The notes below the pieces were generated by a model that saw nothing but the letters and a program-made list of their open reading frames with translations, did not search any database and had not been told where the DNA came from. 64,000 nucleotides of DNA from Variovorax sp. CF079 (GTDB lineage Bacteria > Pseudomonadota > Gammaproteobacteria > Burkholderiales > Burkholderiaceae_C): assembly GCF_900101545.1 (NCBI RefSeq), contig NZ_FMZU01000029.1, forward strand, positions 1 to 64,000, written 5' to 3'. This document shows, one piece after another, positions 1-7,987 of this stretch (position 1 is its first letter; every line of letters begins with the position of its first letter). A program made the position numbers and the translations under genes.

Positions 1-75
1 CACCTGGATGCCCTTGTCTTGCAAGGACTTGAGCACGTGCAGGGAAGCGGCGAGCTTTTCATTGGGCGTAGCCAT
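1..75 (-). CDS. N-terminal fragment of a Fic-like protein (runs off the window)
   Basis: Only the first 25 codons are present, starting MATPNEKLAASLHVLKSLQD; the gene leaves the window at base 1. The N-terminus resembles, from memory, the short helix that precedes the DNA-binding-like region of some bacterial Fic (AMP-transferase) proteins. No Fic motif is visible in the fragment, so this is a guess from the opening residues. The start is the ATG at 75. The roughly 200 bp upstream are AT-rich compared with the rest of the window and could hold the promoter. Confidence 0.4.
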   Translation of the reverse strand, partial: MATPNEKLAASLHVLKSLQDKGIQV

Positions 76-292
76 GAGCGGGTGGCTCCAGTATTGAAAC
101 TCTACTATTTTGCCACACTATTACTCTACTTTTGAGTCTTTCTGAATATCTACAATTTTGTTTTGCGCTAGCTCTACTTTGATGCCGGATAAGGTCGGCG
201 AATGAGGCGCGAACGTCCGGAAGTGGCCGTTGGCAGCAGACGGATTTGGCCAATACCCGGCGCGCGGGTCATCAGACATTGATTTGGCGCGT

Positions 293-619
293 TCAACGAT
301 CCGACCGCTCAACGACGACCTCGCTGAACTGGATTACCGGCGCGATGTCCGTGTAGTTGGCGATGTCGCCCCGAATCTCGGCACGGTGCTCCTTACTGGC
401 AGCCTCGTAGGCTTCGGCCGAATCACAGAAGAACGCGCACATCGCCACGAAGGCGGGGGGTTCACCGGGCGCTCTGCCGGCAAGGCCTTTTTCGACAGTG
501 TAGTAGGCGCAGGCACTGCCGAGCCTAGCCTTCACCATCGGCATGTGCCGGTCGCGGTAGTAGGCGTGGTCGAAGCGCGCGCCTTCGGTGTACGGGTACA
601 TCACGTTGACCTTGATCAT
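293..619 (-). CDS. EthD domain-containing protein (108 aa)
   Basis: Small protein beginning MIKVNVMYPYTEGARFDHAY, followed by a YYRDRHMPMVKARLG stretch. This is the characteristic opening of EthD-fold ferredoxin-like alpha+beta barrel dimers. Family members are small accessory or isomerase-like enzymes; the substrate cannot be read from sequence. The length is normal for the family. The ATG at 619 is preceded by AAGGAGA at a suitable distance. The gene stands alone: the nearest neighbour on the left is the Fic-like fragment and on the right a toxin-antitoxin pair, so context gives no pathway. Confidence 0.8.
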   Translation of the reverse strand: MIKVNVMYPYTEGARFDHAYYRDRHMPMVKARLGSACAYYTVEKGLAGRAPGEPPAFVAMCAFFCDSAEAYEAASKEHRAEIRGDIANYTDIAPVIQFSEVVVERSDR

Positions 620-819
620 GGGGTTCTCCTTGCAGTCGTCTGGGGTGAGCGGGGCCTGCAGATTAGATGAGGACAGCCGTAGCGCGTGAGTGACCGGTTA
701 TGGCCGCATGCTGCCGCACACGCGCCGGCGTCAGTGGGCGCTTAGGGTCGTCTGACCCTAGTCAAAACGGTCATTCAGTCCGAAGGGCCGGACCACATCG
801 ACTTACAGCCGCATTGGGC
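620..819. other. Intergenic, no gene recognised
   Basis: About 200 bases between the EthD gene and the toxin stop codon. Short open frames here have no recognisable protein features. I see no RNA gene or clear hairpin terminator. Confidence 0.5.
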
Positions 820-1146
820 TCAGTGGTAGTCCTCTTCGCGCTGATGGCGAACGGCCAACACCTTGATAGCCCGCCCTGGAAGGATTTCGTAGAGGGCCAC
901 ATAGCCTGTGGAACCAAGGCCTACGATTAACTCTCGGCGCGTTGTACGCCTGCCGTCTCCCGCTTTCCGATACGCCCAAGGATTCTCGGCCAGCCGCTTC
1001 TTGATACTGGTGCGAAGCTGGTGCAGCACATGCTGAGCATGGTCCAGTTCCTCCAAGGTCTCTGACCGTACGACGAGGAACTCAAACAACCGCTCAAGGT
1101 CATCCTCGGCTTGCGGGGTCATCTCAACCCCGAACAACTCAGTCAC
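820..1146 (-). CDS. RelE/ParE-superfamily toxin
   Basis: A 108-residue protein of typical ParE/RelE size, predicted as the toxin of a type II toxin-antitoxin pair acting in the cytoplasm. It has the usual order: an N-terminal helical hairpin (PQAEDDLERLFEFLV, then a basic helix ending KKRLAENPWAYRKAG) and a C-terminal sheet (RRELIVGLGSTGYVALYEIL, then IKVLAVRHQREEDYH). The late RHQRE/Y residues match ParE-type toxins. Its GTG start (1144-1146) overlaps the antitoxin stop by four bases, so translation is coupled. ParE (gyrase) versus RelE (ribosome) target cannot be settled from sequence. Confidence 0.82.
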   Translation of the reverse strand: MTELFGVEMTPQAEDDLERLFEFLVVRSETLEELDHAQHVLHQLRTSIKKRLAENPWAYRKAGDGRRTTRRELIVGLGSTGYVALYEILPGRAIKVLAVRHQREEDYH

Positions 1147-1424
1147 GTGCTGGGGCTTTGCAATTCGCGACGTCGTGCATCAATGCGGGCCTGGACGCGG
1201 TCAAACACTTCGTCCACGGGGTGCGAAACACCGGTTCGCAGGTAGTCCTGCCAAGCGGCCTCGCCGCGCGCATGGAAGTCCGTCTGGACGCGACGGAAGT
1301 CAACTGCTCGGCGCACGGCATCGGCCACAAAGGTGCTGATGGTTTCCTCTTCACCCAGGACCGCTTCGAGCTCGGCACGCAGTTCCGGCTCAACGCGAAC
1401 GGCAGGTAAGGTGCACGATTTCAT
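1143..1424 (-). CDS. YlcI/YnfO-like antitoxin
   Basis: A 93-residue protein whose first half (VRVEPELRAELEAVL, then ETISTFVADAVRRAVDFR) looks like a ribbon-helix-helix DNA-binding fold. The second half is a charged tail that probably wraps the toxin. It resembles the YlcI/YnfO family commonly paired with ParE-like toxins. The ATG at 1424 is chosen because the open frame upstream of it has no conserved content. The upstream 20 bp (TGAGTGTATCACATTTG) are AT-rich and may hold an autoregulated promoter. The gene overlaps the downstream toxin by four bases. Confidence 0.75.
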   Translation of the reverse strand: MKSCTLPAVRVEPELRAELEAVLGEEETISTFVADAVRRAVDFRRVQTDFHARGEAAWQDYLRTGVSHPVDEVFDRVQARIDARRRELQSPST

Positions 1425-1842
1425 GGCTGTGAGTGTATCACATTTGTAATGCGTTCGCCATTTGTTCCGACGCTGACATTGGAAGGTGACTTCGAGTGTC
1501 TGGTCCTGGCCCGTTACCGGCTGTGGCGGCATTCTGCCCTGCGCGCGCCTTGGAATCGGAGGCCCCGCGCCCTGGCCCTCCTCTTCTCGATCGGGGGTTC
1601 GCAGCCGCGCGCCATCAGCACTGCGGATTTTTTTAGCCGCTAAAACTCCTTCGCACGTCCTCTTCGCCAAGGGGCGCACGCCCCCCACGACCGGGCTGCT
1701 CGCCCGCAGCGGGCGCGGGAGTTCAAACTAAGCTGCAAAAAATTCAAGGTAAGTTGAAAACCGACAGCAGTCCAAGCCACGATGAAGCCCGGCGTAAAGC
1801 TTGCACCCTTTGACCACTACCACCAGTTCGTGACGGACCAGG
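1425..1842. other. Non-coding or degraded stretch between the toxin-antitoxin pair and a broken gene
   Basis: No intact gene is visible. The stretch at 1440-1740 is GC-rich with proline/arginine-rich spurious frames in several phases, as expected of decayed mobile-element sequence. A 30-codon frame at 1782-1874 on the plus strand has no recognisable features. I cannot name the source element. Confidence 0.4.
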
Positions 1843-1849
1843 TCAAGAA

Positions 1850-2300
1850 GCTAAAACCCCTCTGGCACATGTAACCGCCAGTCGTTGACGTACCTGGTCT
1901 TGCCCATGTCGTGGGTCAGGTAGAAGTCGCGCTCCATCGGTTGCGACTTGAACGACATCTCCCCAGACGAAGCCCGTCACGGGTCGCTGCGGGAAGTTGA
2001 AGCGCACCGCCTTCATCGGCGTGCGTTCAGTCATGAACCGTTCAAAGCTTGCCAGCGTCATTCGACGCGCGAGGCGCCAGGCGTCGCGGTTCTTAGAGAA
2101 GACGGCTGCGAGCTGGACGGGTCTGAGGACGTGGCGCCCGGCCTCGAACGTCTTGATGATGTCGGGCCGGGCGCGCGCACGCCCTTGACCAGTGAATTGT
2201 CAAAAAGAATCGGGGAAGGCGCGTCGCCTAAGGCTTGGATGTATGGGTCGTGCCTGAATGGAATATCGCGGTGCTGTGCGGTATATATACCGCACAGCAC
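1850..2300 (-). pseudogene. Frameshifted remnant of an unrecognised gene
   Basis: Reading leftwards from the GTG at 2300, one protein can be followed only by changing frame twice. First comes LCGIYTAQHRDIPFRHDPYI, then after a shift near 2180 RPDIIKTFEAGRHVLRPVQL and MTLASFERFMTERTPMK. After a second shift near 1960 it continues MSFKSQPMERDFYLTHDMGK and ends RLHVPEGF followed by a stop near 1852. The smooth join of the three pieces argues for a real, inactivated gene. I do not recognise the family. The start region lies inside a 30-bp palindrome. Confidence 0.5.
2271..2300. repeat. Perfect 30-bp palindrome
   Basis: Arm GTGCTGTGCGGTATA is followed directly by its exact reverse complement, giving 15 + 15 bases with no spacer and an alternating TA core. 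It sits at the GTG start of the broken gene on the minus strand. Candidate roles are a strong operator, a recombination site or the fused inverted ends of a lost element. Confidence 0.8.
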
Positions 2301-2539
2301 TACATCATCTCAGCGTTTCGTCAAGACAAATCAAGCCCCGCCGGGGCACTGCGCGCGACGCGGAGCAGGTCGGCATGCTTGCCGCCGCCCTTGGGGCGCC
2401 GTCGACAGATCGGATCTCTGGCTCGATGATTCGGCCGCATGACGCGATACGGTCCAAAACCCGACGTTCGCCGCCGCTCCAACTTGACGGGCAGAATGCA
2501 GCCAAGACCCAGCTGTCAGGTCCGTCGTTCGGAGGCTTC

Positions 2540-2680
2540 ATGTTCAAGGTCGCGAGCGCAGTACTTTCATGCGTCCTGGCCGGCTGCGCAAGCACCGCGC
2601 CTGTGGGCTATTCGGTATGCTCGACGCAGCCTGGGAGCTACGCCTGTCAGATCGAGCAGTACCAACGTGTCAACGACTGA
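2540..2680 (+). CDS. Small putative lipoprotein (46 aa)
   Basis: Starts MFKVASAVLSCVLAGCASTA: a short basic N-terminus, a hydrophobic stretch and an L-A-G-C lipobox with Cys16 as the lipidation site. A 30-residue mature part follows with two further cysteines. GGAGG lies at 2531-2535, a good ribosome binding site five bases from the ATG. Predicted to be exported and lipid-anchored, probably in the outer membrane. No family is recognised. It lies among pseudogenes, so it may be a survivor or an entericidin-like small lipoprotein. Confidence 0.6.
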   Translation: MFKVASAVLSCVLAGCASTAPVGYSVCSTQPGSYACQIEQYQRVND

Positions 2681-2747
2681 GGTCATTCCCAATGAGAGCG
2701 ACAGACAGAGTTCTGCCCAAGAGCTCAACTTCCAGGGCTCCTATCAG

Positions 2748-3044
2748 ATGAACCTGTCCATTGAACCTCTTTCGACGCAGCATTTCGAGGGACTACGGCT
2801 CGCGCTCGACACAGTGGCGCGAGAGAAGCGAATTCTCTCGTTCACGGAGGCGCCGCCAGAGGAGGATTCATGGGCGTTGTACTCGTCTATCGTCGCGAAC
2901 CGGTGGCGCCAGATGATTGCCGCTCTGGAGGGTGTAGTGGTTGGCTGGTGCGACGTGCTGCCGACTCACGGCCAAGCGCGGTCACACGTCGGCACGCACG
3001 GCATTGGGCTCATGCCTTCGACGCGCCATCGGGCCTGGGGCTAG
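2748..3044 (+). pseudogene. Truncated GNAT acetyltransferase
   Basis: Begins MNLSIEPLSTQHFEGLRLAL, a typical GNAT N-terminus, and runs through a beta strand (VVVGWCDVLPTHG) to GIGLMPSTRHRAWG, where it stops. In intact GNAT proteins this last segment leads into the acetyl-CoA binding motif A (R/Q-x-x-G-x-G/A) and another 60-70 residues, which are missing. Sequence immediately after the stop belongs to an SDR gene, so a deletion fused the two and removed the catalytic half. Probably non-functional. Confidence 0.7.
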
Positions 3045-3047
3045 TGC

Positions 3048-3366
3048 CATGTGGGCAGCCAGGCGTCCTATTGCGCCGCCAAGGCCGGCATGGACCACTT
3101 CTCGCGCGTCGTGGCGCTCGAGGAAGCAGGGGGCGCCGAACGGCGCACGCATCGTCTCGTTCGCGCCTGGCGTGATCGACACCGACATGCAGGTGCAATT
3201 GCGCGGCTCATCGGCCGAGAAGTTTCCGGACCGAACGCGCTTCGTGAGCATGAAAGAGGAGGGCCGGCTCGACAGCCCCGCCACCGCGGCGGCCAAGGTG
3301 CTCAAGTATCTGGCGCGCGAGGACTTCGGCAACAACCCCGTGGCCGACGTGCGCGACCCCGCCTGA
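3048..3366 (+). pseudogene. C-terminal remnant of a short-chain dehydrogenase/reductase, frameshifted
   Basis: The frame entering at 3048 reads HVGSQASYCAAKAGMDHFSR, which carries the SDR catalytic Y-x-x-x-K (YCAAK). After a shift near 3130 it continues ARIVSFAPGVIDTDMQVQLR, the usual segment after the active site, and ends DFGNNPVADVRDPA with a stop. The NAD(P)-binding Rossmann half (TGxxxGIG, NNAG) is absent, replaced by the truncated GNAT gene. Non-functional remnant. Confidence 0.75.
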
Positions 3367-3388
3367 ACGCAGAAGAAGCGAGCACGCC

Positions 3389-3646
3389 ATGGCCACCGCA
3401 AAGTCGATCGACACCGGCGACTACAAGCTCTTTCCTTCGCCCAGGAACGTGCACCGCGTCATCTTCGAGCACCAGGTCTTCGTGCCGTATCCGTACGCGC
3501 TGATCGTGATGGACGAGTTCTACTTCAAGGGCCGCTACAGCCTGTTCTCCGCCTGCCGCCTCAGCGACGGGAAGATGGGGCAGGTGGCGACGTTCGAGTT
3601 GGCATCGGATGTCGACATCTTCAACAAGAAGTTCACGCCAGATTGA
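3389..3646 (+). CDS. Conserved-looking hypothetical protein (85 aa)
   Basis: Starts MATAKSIDTGDYKLFPSPRN and is rich in aromatic residues (VFVPYPYALIVMDEFYFKGR). No signal peptide, membrane segment or recognisable catalytic motif. Codon use is GC-rich and the frame is clean, supporting a real gene. It follows the SDR remnant by 22 bases and faces the metallo-beta-lactamase gene, with stop codons seven bases apart. Function unknown. Confidence 0.55.
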   Translation: MATAKSIDTGDYKLFPSPRNVHRVIFEHQVFVPYPYALIVMDEFYFKGRYSLFSACRLSDGKMGQVATFELASDVDIFNKKFTPD

Positions 3647-3653
3647 GCCGGCC

Positions 3654-4685
3654 TTACTGCAGCGCGAACCGATCGCGCTGCGCCTGAGCGCATTCGCCCA
3701 TCACGTTCAATGCGCGCTCCACGGCGGGCGTGCCGATCACGAACGGGTTGGCCGTGCCGGCCGGCTGCTGGCGCAGCGCAGCCAGCTTGGCCTGCGAGCC
3801 GTCGATGCCCGAGTGGTTCGACAGCAGCACGTCGATGCGCTGCGCCTGTGCCACCGCGCCCATGCGCCGCGTTGAATCGATGTAGCTGTCCAGCCGCGGC
3901 ACGTCCTTGCCGAAGTTGAAGCCCGTGCCGCCCCAGAGCATGGCGCGGTGCTTCCTGCCGCCAGACGTCACGTCGAACACTGGCGAGATCGTGCCCATGG
4001 TGTGGCCCGGCGTGATGTACAGCGAGACGGTGGTATCGCCGAGCGTGATGCGGTCACCGTCCTTCACGGAAACGTCGCGCTTCGGCGGCGCGCCCCAGAT
4101 CGGCGTTGCGAATTCGAGCTTGGTTTCGGTCATGGTCCAATCGGTCTCGCTCATCACCACGCGCGCACGGTACTTCTGCGAGAGGTACGGCGCGCCGCCG
4201 TAGTGGTCGCCGTGGCCGTGCGTCGCGATCACGTACTTGATCTGCGCCGGATCGAGGCCCAGCTTGCGCATGCCTCCTTCGATCAGTGCCGCGGCCTCCG
4301 CCTGGTTGTTGAGCGCATCGATGAGGATGATGCCGTCCGAGGTCTTGATCGCCCAGGCGCTGACCCAGTCGGCGCCCACGAAATACAGGTTGTCGAAAGC
4401 CTGGCCCGGCGGCGGTGCGGGCTTGGCGATGAAGGCGGCAAGGCCCTTGTCCAGCTCGGCCTGGGGCGGCCGCGCGGCGGGAGCGGGTTTGCAGAGAGTC
4501 AACAGCGCCGTCAGATCGGATCCGGCGGCACCCGTGGCTGCTGCAACATGTGCGGCGACGGTGGCGCCCGACGGCGCCGGCCGCTGTGCCGTGGTCTGCG
4601 CGCAGCCCTGCGCCAGGGCGACAACCGCTGCGAGGGCGGTTGTCTTCAGCAGAAGGGTGTCTGTTCGATTCTTGCGCTGTGCCAT
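3654..4685 (-). CDS. Subclass B3-like metallo-beta-lactamase fold lipoprotein
   Basis: A 343-residue protein. The N-terminus has a signal ending ALAQGC (Cys28 lipobox), so it is exported and lipid-anchored. The zinc motif H-G-H-G-D-H lies at 156-161 (ATHGHGDHYGG), the second zinc histidine at about 228 (TPGHTMGT), and a further histidine at 291 (SNHSGIDGS) in the place of the B3 His263. This spacing is that of B3 enzymes. Genuine beta-lactam hydrolysis is possible but many homologues act on other substrates. The ATG at 4685 is preferred over an upstream one at 4745 because the signal peptide starts there. The gene stands alone. Confidence 0.85.
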   Translation of the reverse strand: MAQRKNRTDTLLLKTTALAAVVALAQGCAQTTAQRPAPSGATVAAHVAAATGAAGSDLTALLTLCKPAPAARPPQAELDKGLAAFIAKPAPPPGQAFDNLYFVGADWVSAWAIKTSDGIILIDALNNQAEAAALIEGGMRKLGLDPAQIKYVIATHGHGDHYGGAPYLSQKYRARVVMSETDWTMTETKLEFATPIWGAPPKRDVSVKDGDRITLGDTTVSLYITPGHTMGTISPVFDVTSGGRKHRAMLWGGTGFNFGKDVPRLDSYIDSTRRMGAVAQAQRIDVLLSNHSGIDGSQAKLAALRQQPAGTANPFVIGTPAVERALNVMGECAQAQRDRFALQ

Positions 4686-4745
4686 TGCTGTCTCCGTGCC
4701 GTCGGTGCGGCCTATTGTGGAGACGTCATTCTGCGACACGGGCAC

Positions 4746-4808
4746 CTATTCGATTGTCGCGCCCGAGGCTTGCACGATGCCCTTCCACTTCTCGTAGGCG
4801 TCATCGAG
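4746..4808 (-). pseudogene. C-terminal scrap of a Bug receptor gene
   Basis: The minus strand reads AYEKWKGIVQASGATIE followed by a stop at 4746-4748. This resembles the last helix of Bug/tricarboxylate receptors, which usually end with W-x-x-I/L-V-x-x-SG. No upstream part of the gene is present. It suggests that an additional receptor gene was deleted here, next to the intact one at 5062-6039. Confidence 0.5.
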
Positions 4809-5061
4809 ATGTTCACCGTCTACGTGACCGGCATCGCCACTGGCGAGGAGCTCGATGCTCTCGTGCGCTACGACACGCGCGACACCATACGCTCGATCGT
4901 GAACCGGCTGGAGACCATCGTTGCGAGCGGCATCTATTGCGCAACCCCGTGGCGCAGTTGTCGGAAATGCAGGTCACGCGCACTGAGCCGCCCGTAATGT
5001 GTCGGACTGGAGTGGTCGTCAACATCCGATGCATCGAAAGGCCACGCCAGCGTCTGCGATC
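4809..5061. other. Intergenic, no gene recognised
   Basis: A plus-strand frame here reads MFTVYVTGIATGEELDALVR and continues to about 4997. It has the look of coding sequence cut out of a larger gene, but I do not recognise it and it has no clear start or ribosome binding site. Confidence 0.35.
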
Positions 5062-6039
5062 TCAGTCGGGACTGATGCCAAGCTCGCGCACGAGCCTGGA
5101 CCACCGCTCGACATCACGGCGCACGAGTTCACGCATTTCGGCGGTCGACAGGCTCAGTGACGTCCCGCCGGACTTACGGAAGATGTCGCTCACCTCGCGA
5201 GAGGCAATGACACGTTCAAGCTCCGAACGTAGCTTTTCCTTGATCGCCGCTGGCACCTTGGCCTGGGTGAAGAAGCCGAACCAGGACTCGAGCTCAATCT
5301 TGTAGCCGCTCTCGATAAGGGTCGGTGTATCCGGAATCGTAGGTTGACGCTTTGTTCCCGAGACTGCCAGGGGGGTGACGCGCGCGCCTTCGATGTACGT
5401 GCGCGCCGTCGGCCACAGGTCAAAGAGGAGATCCACCCGGCCGCCGAGCAGATCCTGGTACCCCGCCTGGACGCCTCGATAGGGAATGTGGCTCACCTCA
5501 ACCCTTGCCTGCCTCCAGAGCGCTGCCGGCAGCACATGCTGGCCCGAGCCATTTCCGGCCGACGCGTAAGTCAGGCGTGCCGGATTCGCCTTTGCGTAGG
5601 CGATGACTTCAGCGAGCGACTTTTGCTGCAAATCCGGCCGGGCCACTAGCACGTAGCTGTACGAGACCGCCAATCCAACGGGGTCGAAATCCCTCAAGCT
5701 GTCATAGGGTGGTTTGCGGTATAGCCCCATATTGAGCGCCACGTTAGAGATCGATCCGGTCAACAGGGTGTACCCATCTGGGGCGGCCTTGGCTGCCAAG
5801 TCCGTCCCGATCAGGGTGCCGGAGCCCGCGCGATTCTCAACGATGACCGGTTGTCCCAATCCTTTGGTCATCCGATCGGCCAATATCCGCGCAACGAAGT
5901 CGAAGCCTCCGCCCGGCGGTACGGGCACGATGGCGCGAAGTGGCCTGTTCGGGAACCCGCCCTGTGCGAATGCGAGGGCCGGCGCGGCGAGCAGCCCTGC
6001 ACATGCGAGGGCGCGTCGGCGATTCATGTCCTGATCCAT
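5062..6039 (-). CDS. Bug-family tripartite tricarboxylate receptor (periplasmic)
   Basis: A 325-residue exported receptor. The signal peptide includes RRRALACAGLLAAPALAFAQ, and the mature protein opens with the Bug signature FPNRPLRAIVPVPPGGGFDF. The family binds organic acids, amides or aromatic acids for TctAB-type importers or for sensing. No TctA or TctB gene lies nearby, so it is an orphan. The ATG at 6039 is preceded by GGAGAC. A group II intron remnant begins at about 6052 in the opposite orientation, immediately beyond this ribosome binding site, so the native promoter has probably been displaced. Confidence 0.9.
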   Translation of the reverse strand: MDQDMNRRRALACAGLLAAPALAFAQGGFPNRPLRAIVPVPPGGGFDFVARILADRMTKGLGQPVIVENRAGSGTLIGTDLAAKAAPDGYTLLTGSISNVALNMGLYRKPPYDSLRDFDPVGLAVSYSYVLVARPDLQQKSLAEVIAYAKANPARLTYASAGNGSGQHVLPAALWRQARVEVSHIPYRGVQAGYQDLLGGRVDLLFDLWPTARTYIEGARVTPLAVSGTKRQPTIPDTPTLIESGYKIELESWFGFFTQAKVPAAIKEKLRSELERVIASREVSDIFRKSGGTSLSLSTAEMRELVRRDVERWSRLVRELGISPD

Positions 6040-6051
6040 GGTGTTGTCTCC

Positions 6052-6735
6052 GTGCGCCGGTCAAAACCGGCGAGATGTTGTGAATGAAAGAGTCATACGT
6101 TGAAGGCTTAGCCAGCTACGGCGGCCCCGAGTCATGCGTGCACGTTCGTGAGGGCGTGGGCGAAGCGTTGACAGGGGAAAAGGCAGGCCGGGTATTGAGC
6201 TGCGAAATACATGCCCTGCGCCGTAAGGCGCAGGTGGTTCGGGGTGCCGAGGTTTTGGAGACATGCCGAAGGCCACACCGTGCTTGCCGCATTGGCGAGG
6301 CAAGCGCGGACCTCGCGCAGTCAGAGACCCCGAGCATGCGTGGACACATCTCGCGCTGGAACCGGGAGGTCTCAGGGTCTTCTGCAACTTTGAGTGCAGA
6401 GCGCATCGGGAAGCCTTCTGGCGTACGCCGATGAGCCATGGCGCTGAGAAGTCGGACTGCTGCGTAGTACCGAGGAAGCTGCCGAACAAGGCCGGGTCTG
6501 AAATGGCCGGGCTGCGGAGGTGGTGGAGGGAAGGCGGCAGGCCAAGGGAAATCCGTCTGTTGGCAACGCGCACCGGACTTCGAGTCGGGTTCGTGCGACA
6601 AGCGTCCAAAGGCGGATACGAAGGGCTGCTTCCAGTTGGTCCTATCGTCACGACCCAAGGCAGGAGCCGTATGCGGTAGTTCCGCACGTACGGATCTGTG
6701 GAGGGGGTACTGGGTGACTGGCATTCCTACTCCAC
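6052..6735 (+). mobile_element. Group II intron lacking its maturase gene
   Basis: The 5' end at 6052 reads GTGCGCC, the group II intron GUGYG-type boundary. It is followed by the long conserved ribozyme region, including ACGTTGAAGG and CGGCCCCGAGTCATGCGTG. The 3' end has a domain V hairpin at 6664-6696 (GAGCCGTATGCGG and CCGCACGTACGGATC arms) and a domain VI hairpin ending CCTACTCCAC at about 6735 with the expected unpaired branch-point A. Where a reverse transcriptase/maturase gene of roughly 1.2 kb would be expected only about 140 bases remain. Domain V has a G-A mismatch where G-U is usual and a loop that is not GNRA, so self-splicing may be lost. Confidence 0.75.
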
Positions 6736-6932
6736 TGTGGTTTTTCAAGTAGGCATACGGACGGCGCACGGACATGCGCCTTTCGCTGGACTTGAAACAA
6801 GTCGCGGTCTCTCGATCAAAGAGTCGGAGCGGTGATGGGTCAAAGGCGGGTGGCGGCCAGTCAATTGCAGCGGCAGATTCGAGTGCAGCATGGCCGCACT
6901 TCGGTCTCGGGCAGTTGACAGAAGGGTGAACG

Positions 6933-7967
6933 CTACAGGCCAGGAGCAGGTCTGTGTGGGAATGCGGGCTTGGCCCCCGTGGTCCTCGCACTCTTGAGCT
7001 TGATCACCTCTTGGTCAATCACGCCAAAAGGGATAACGCCATTCGCATCTCTGGCCGACATACGGACACGGTCGCCGAATCGCATGAACGGGGTGGATGG
7101 AGCGCCCAGGCTGATGACCTCCATTACCCGTTTCTCCGAGATGCACGCAGAACCGGCGCTGGACCTGGAGTTCGACACCGTTCCAGATCCGATGATCGTT
7201 CCTGCCCCCAGGTTTCGAGTGCGCGCAGCGTGCGAGATGAGATCGCCGAAACTGAAGTGCATCTCCGCGCCATTGGGCTGGCCGAACCACTGACCATTCC
7301 ACTCAACGTGCAGGTCCAACGTGACGCGCCCGTCGCGCCAGGTCGTCCCTAGTTCGTCGGGTGTGACAACCACGGGCGCGAAACTCGTGGAAGGCTTGCT
7401 TTGAAAGAAGCCAAAGCCGCTATTGATCTCCCTGGGAATCAAACTCCGCAGGCTCCAGTCATTGGCCTGGCCTATCAAGGCGACATGGTTCAGCGCCTCC
7501 TTGGGGCTCACTCCCATGGGCACTCGGCCCGTGATGACGACGAACTCGCCTTCGAAGTCGATCCCGTCTTCTTCAGAAGGCAGTGCAACGTCGTCGTGCG
7601 GGCCAAGGAAGTCGTCCGATCCCCCTTGATACAACAGAGGGATCGTCTCGAAGTTCTCCCGCGGAGGATGTTTGAAAGCACGCTCCATGAGCCGCCCGTG
7701 ATGGAGGAACGCCGAGCCGTCACACCACTGGTAGGCGCGCGGTAGAGGCGCGGCACAGCCGAATGGATCGAGCCGAAAATCCGCAATTGATCGTTGCTCG
7801 AGTTGCTCGAACCGCCTTTGCAGCAACGGCTGCGTGCCTTCCCACCCATCGAGGGCGTCTTGAAGCGTTGACGCAAGATCGGAGGCATTTGTTGCGCGGG
7901 TTAAATCTCGGCTTACCACGACGAGCTGACCGTCTGGCTTGCCATTGCGAATCGTCGCGAGTTTCAT
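6933..7967 (-). CDS. Fumarylacetoacetate hydrolase family protein (344 aa)
   Basis: Full-length FAH-fold protein related to fumarylpyruvate/fumarylacetoacetate hydrolases. The metal-binding acidic pair lies in DGIDFEGEFVVITGR, followed by QANDWSLRSLIPRE and a C-terminal G-x-G-T-(I/V)-x-x-GT(V)SN segment (GAGTIIGSGTVSN). The N-terminal part (MKLATIRNGKPDGQLVVV) matches the longer family branch. These enzymes cleave or hydrate beta-diketo or ring-cleavage acids. It is the last gene of a Bug-TetR-cyclase-FAH operon, 20 bases downstream of the cyclase gene, which suggests degradation of a cyclic or aromatic acid. The exact substrate is unknown. Confidence 0.88.
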   Translation of the reverse strand: MKLATIRNGKPDGQLVVVSRDLTRATNASDLASTLQDALDGWEGTQPLLQRRFEQLEQRSIADFRLDPFGCAAPLPRAYQWCDGSAFLHHGRLMERAFKHPPRENFETIPLLYQGGSDDFLGPHDDVALPSEEDGIDFEGEFVVITGRVPMGVSPKEALNHVALIGQANDWSLRSLIPREINSGFGFFQSKPSTSFAPVVVTPDELGTTWRDGRVTLDLHVEWNGQWFGQPNGAEMHFSFGDLISHAARTRNLGAGTIIGSGTVSNSRSSAGSACISEKRVMEVISLGAPSTPFMRFGDRVRMSARDANGVIPFGVIDQEVIKLKSARTTGAKPAFPHRPAPGL

Positions 7968-7987
7968 GATTCAGACGTCGTCATCCG

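Noticed and set aside
1143..1688. A 181-codon version of the antitoxin
   Set aside because: The first 88 codons are low-complexity and lie in the worn region; the ribbon-helix-helix part starts at the ATG at 1424.
6084..6991. Several 60-290-codon frames in and around the intron region
   Set aside because: They have no protein features, and the primary sequence there is ribozyme RNA with domain V and VI hairpins.
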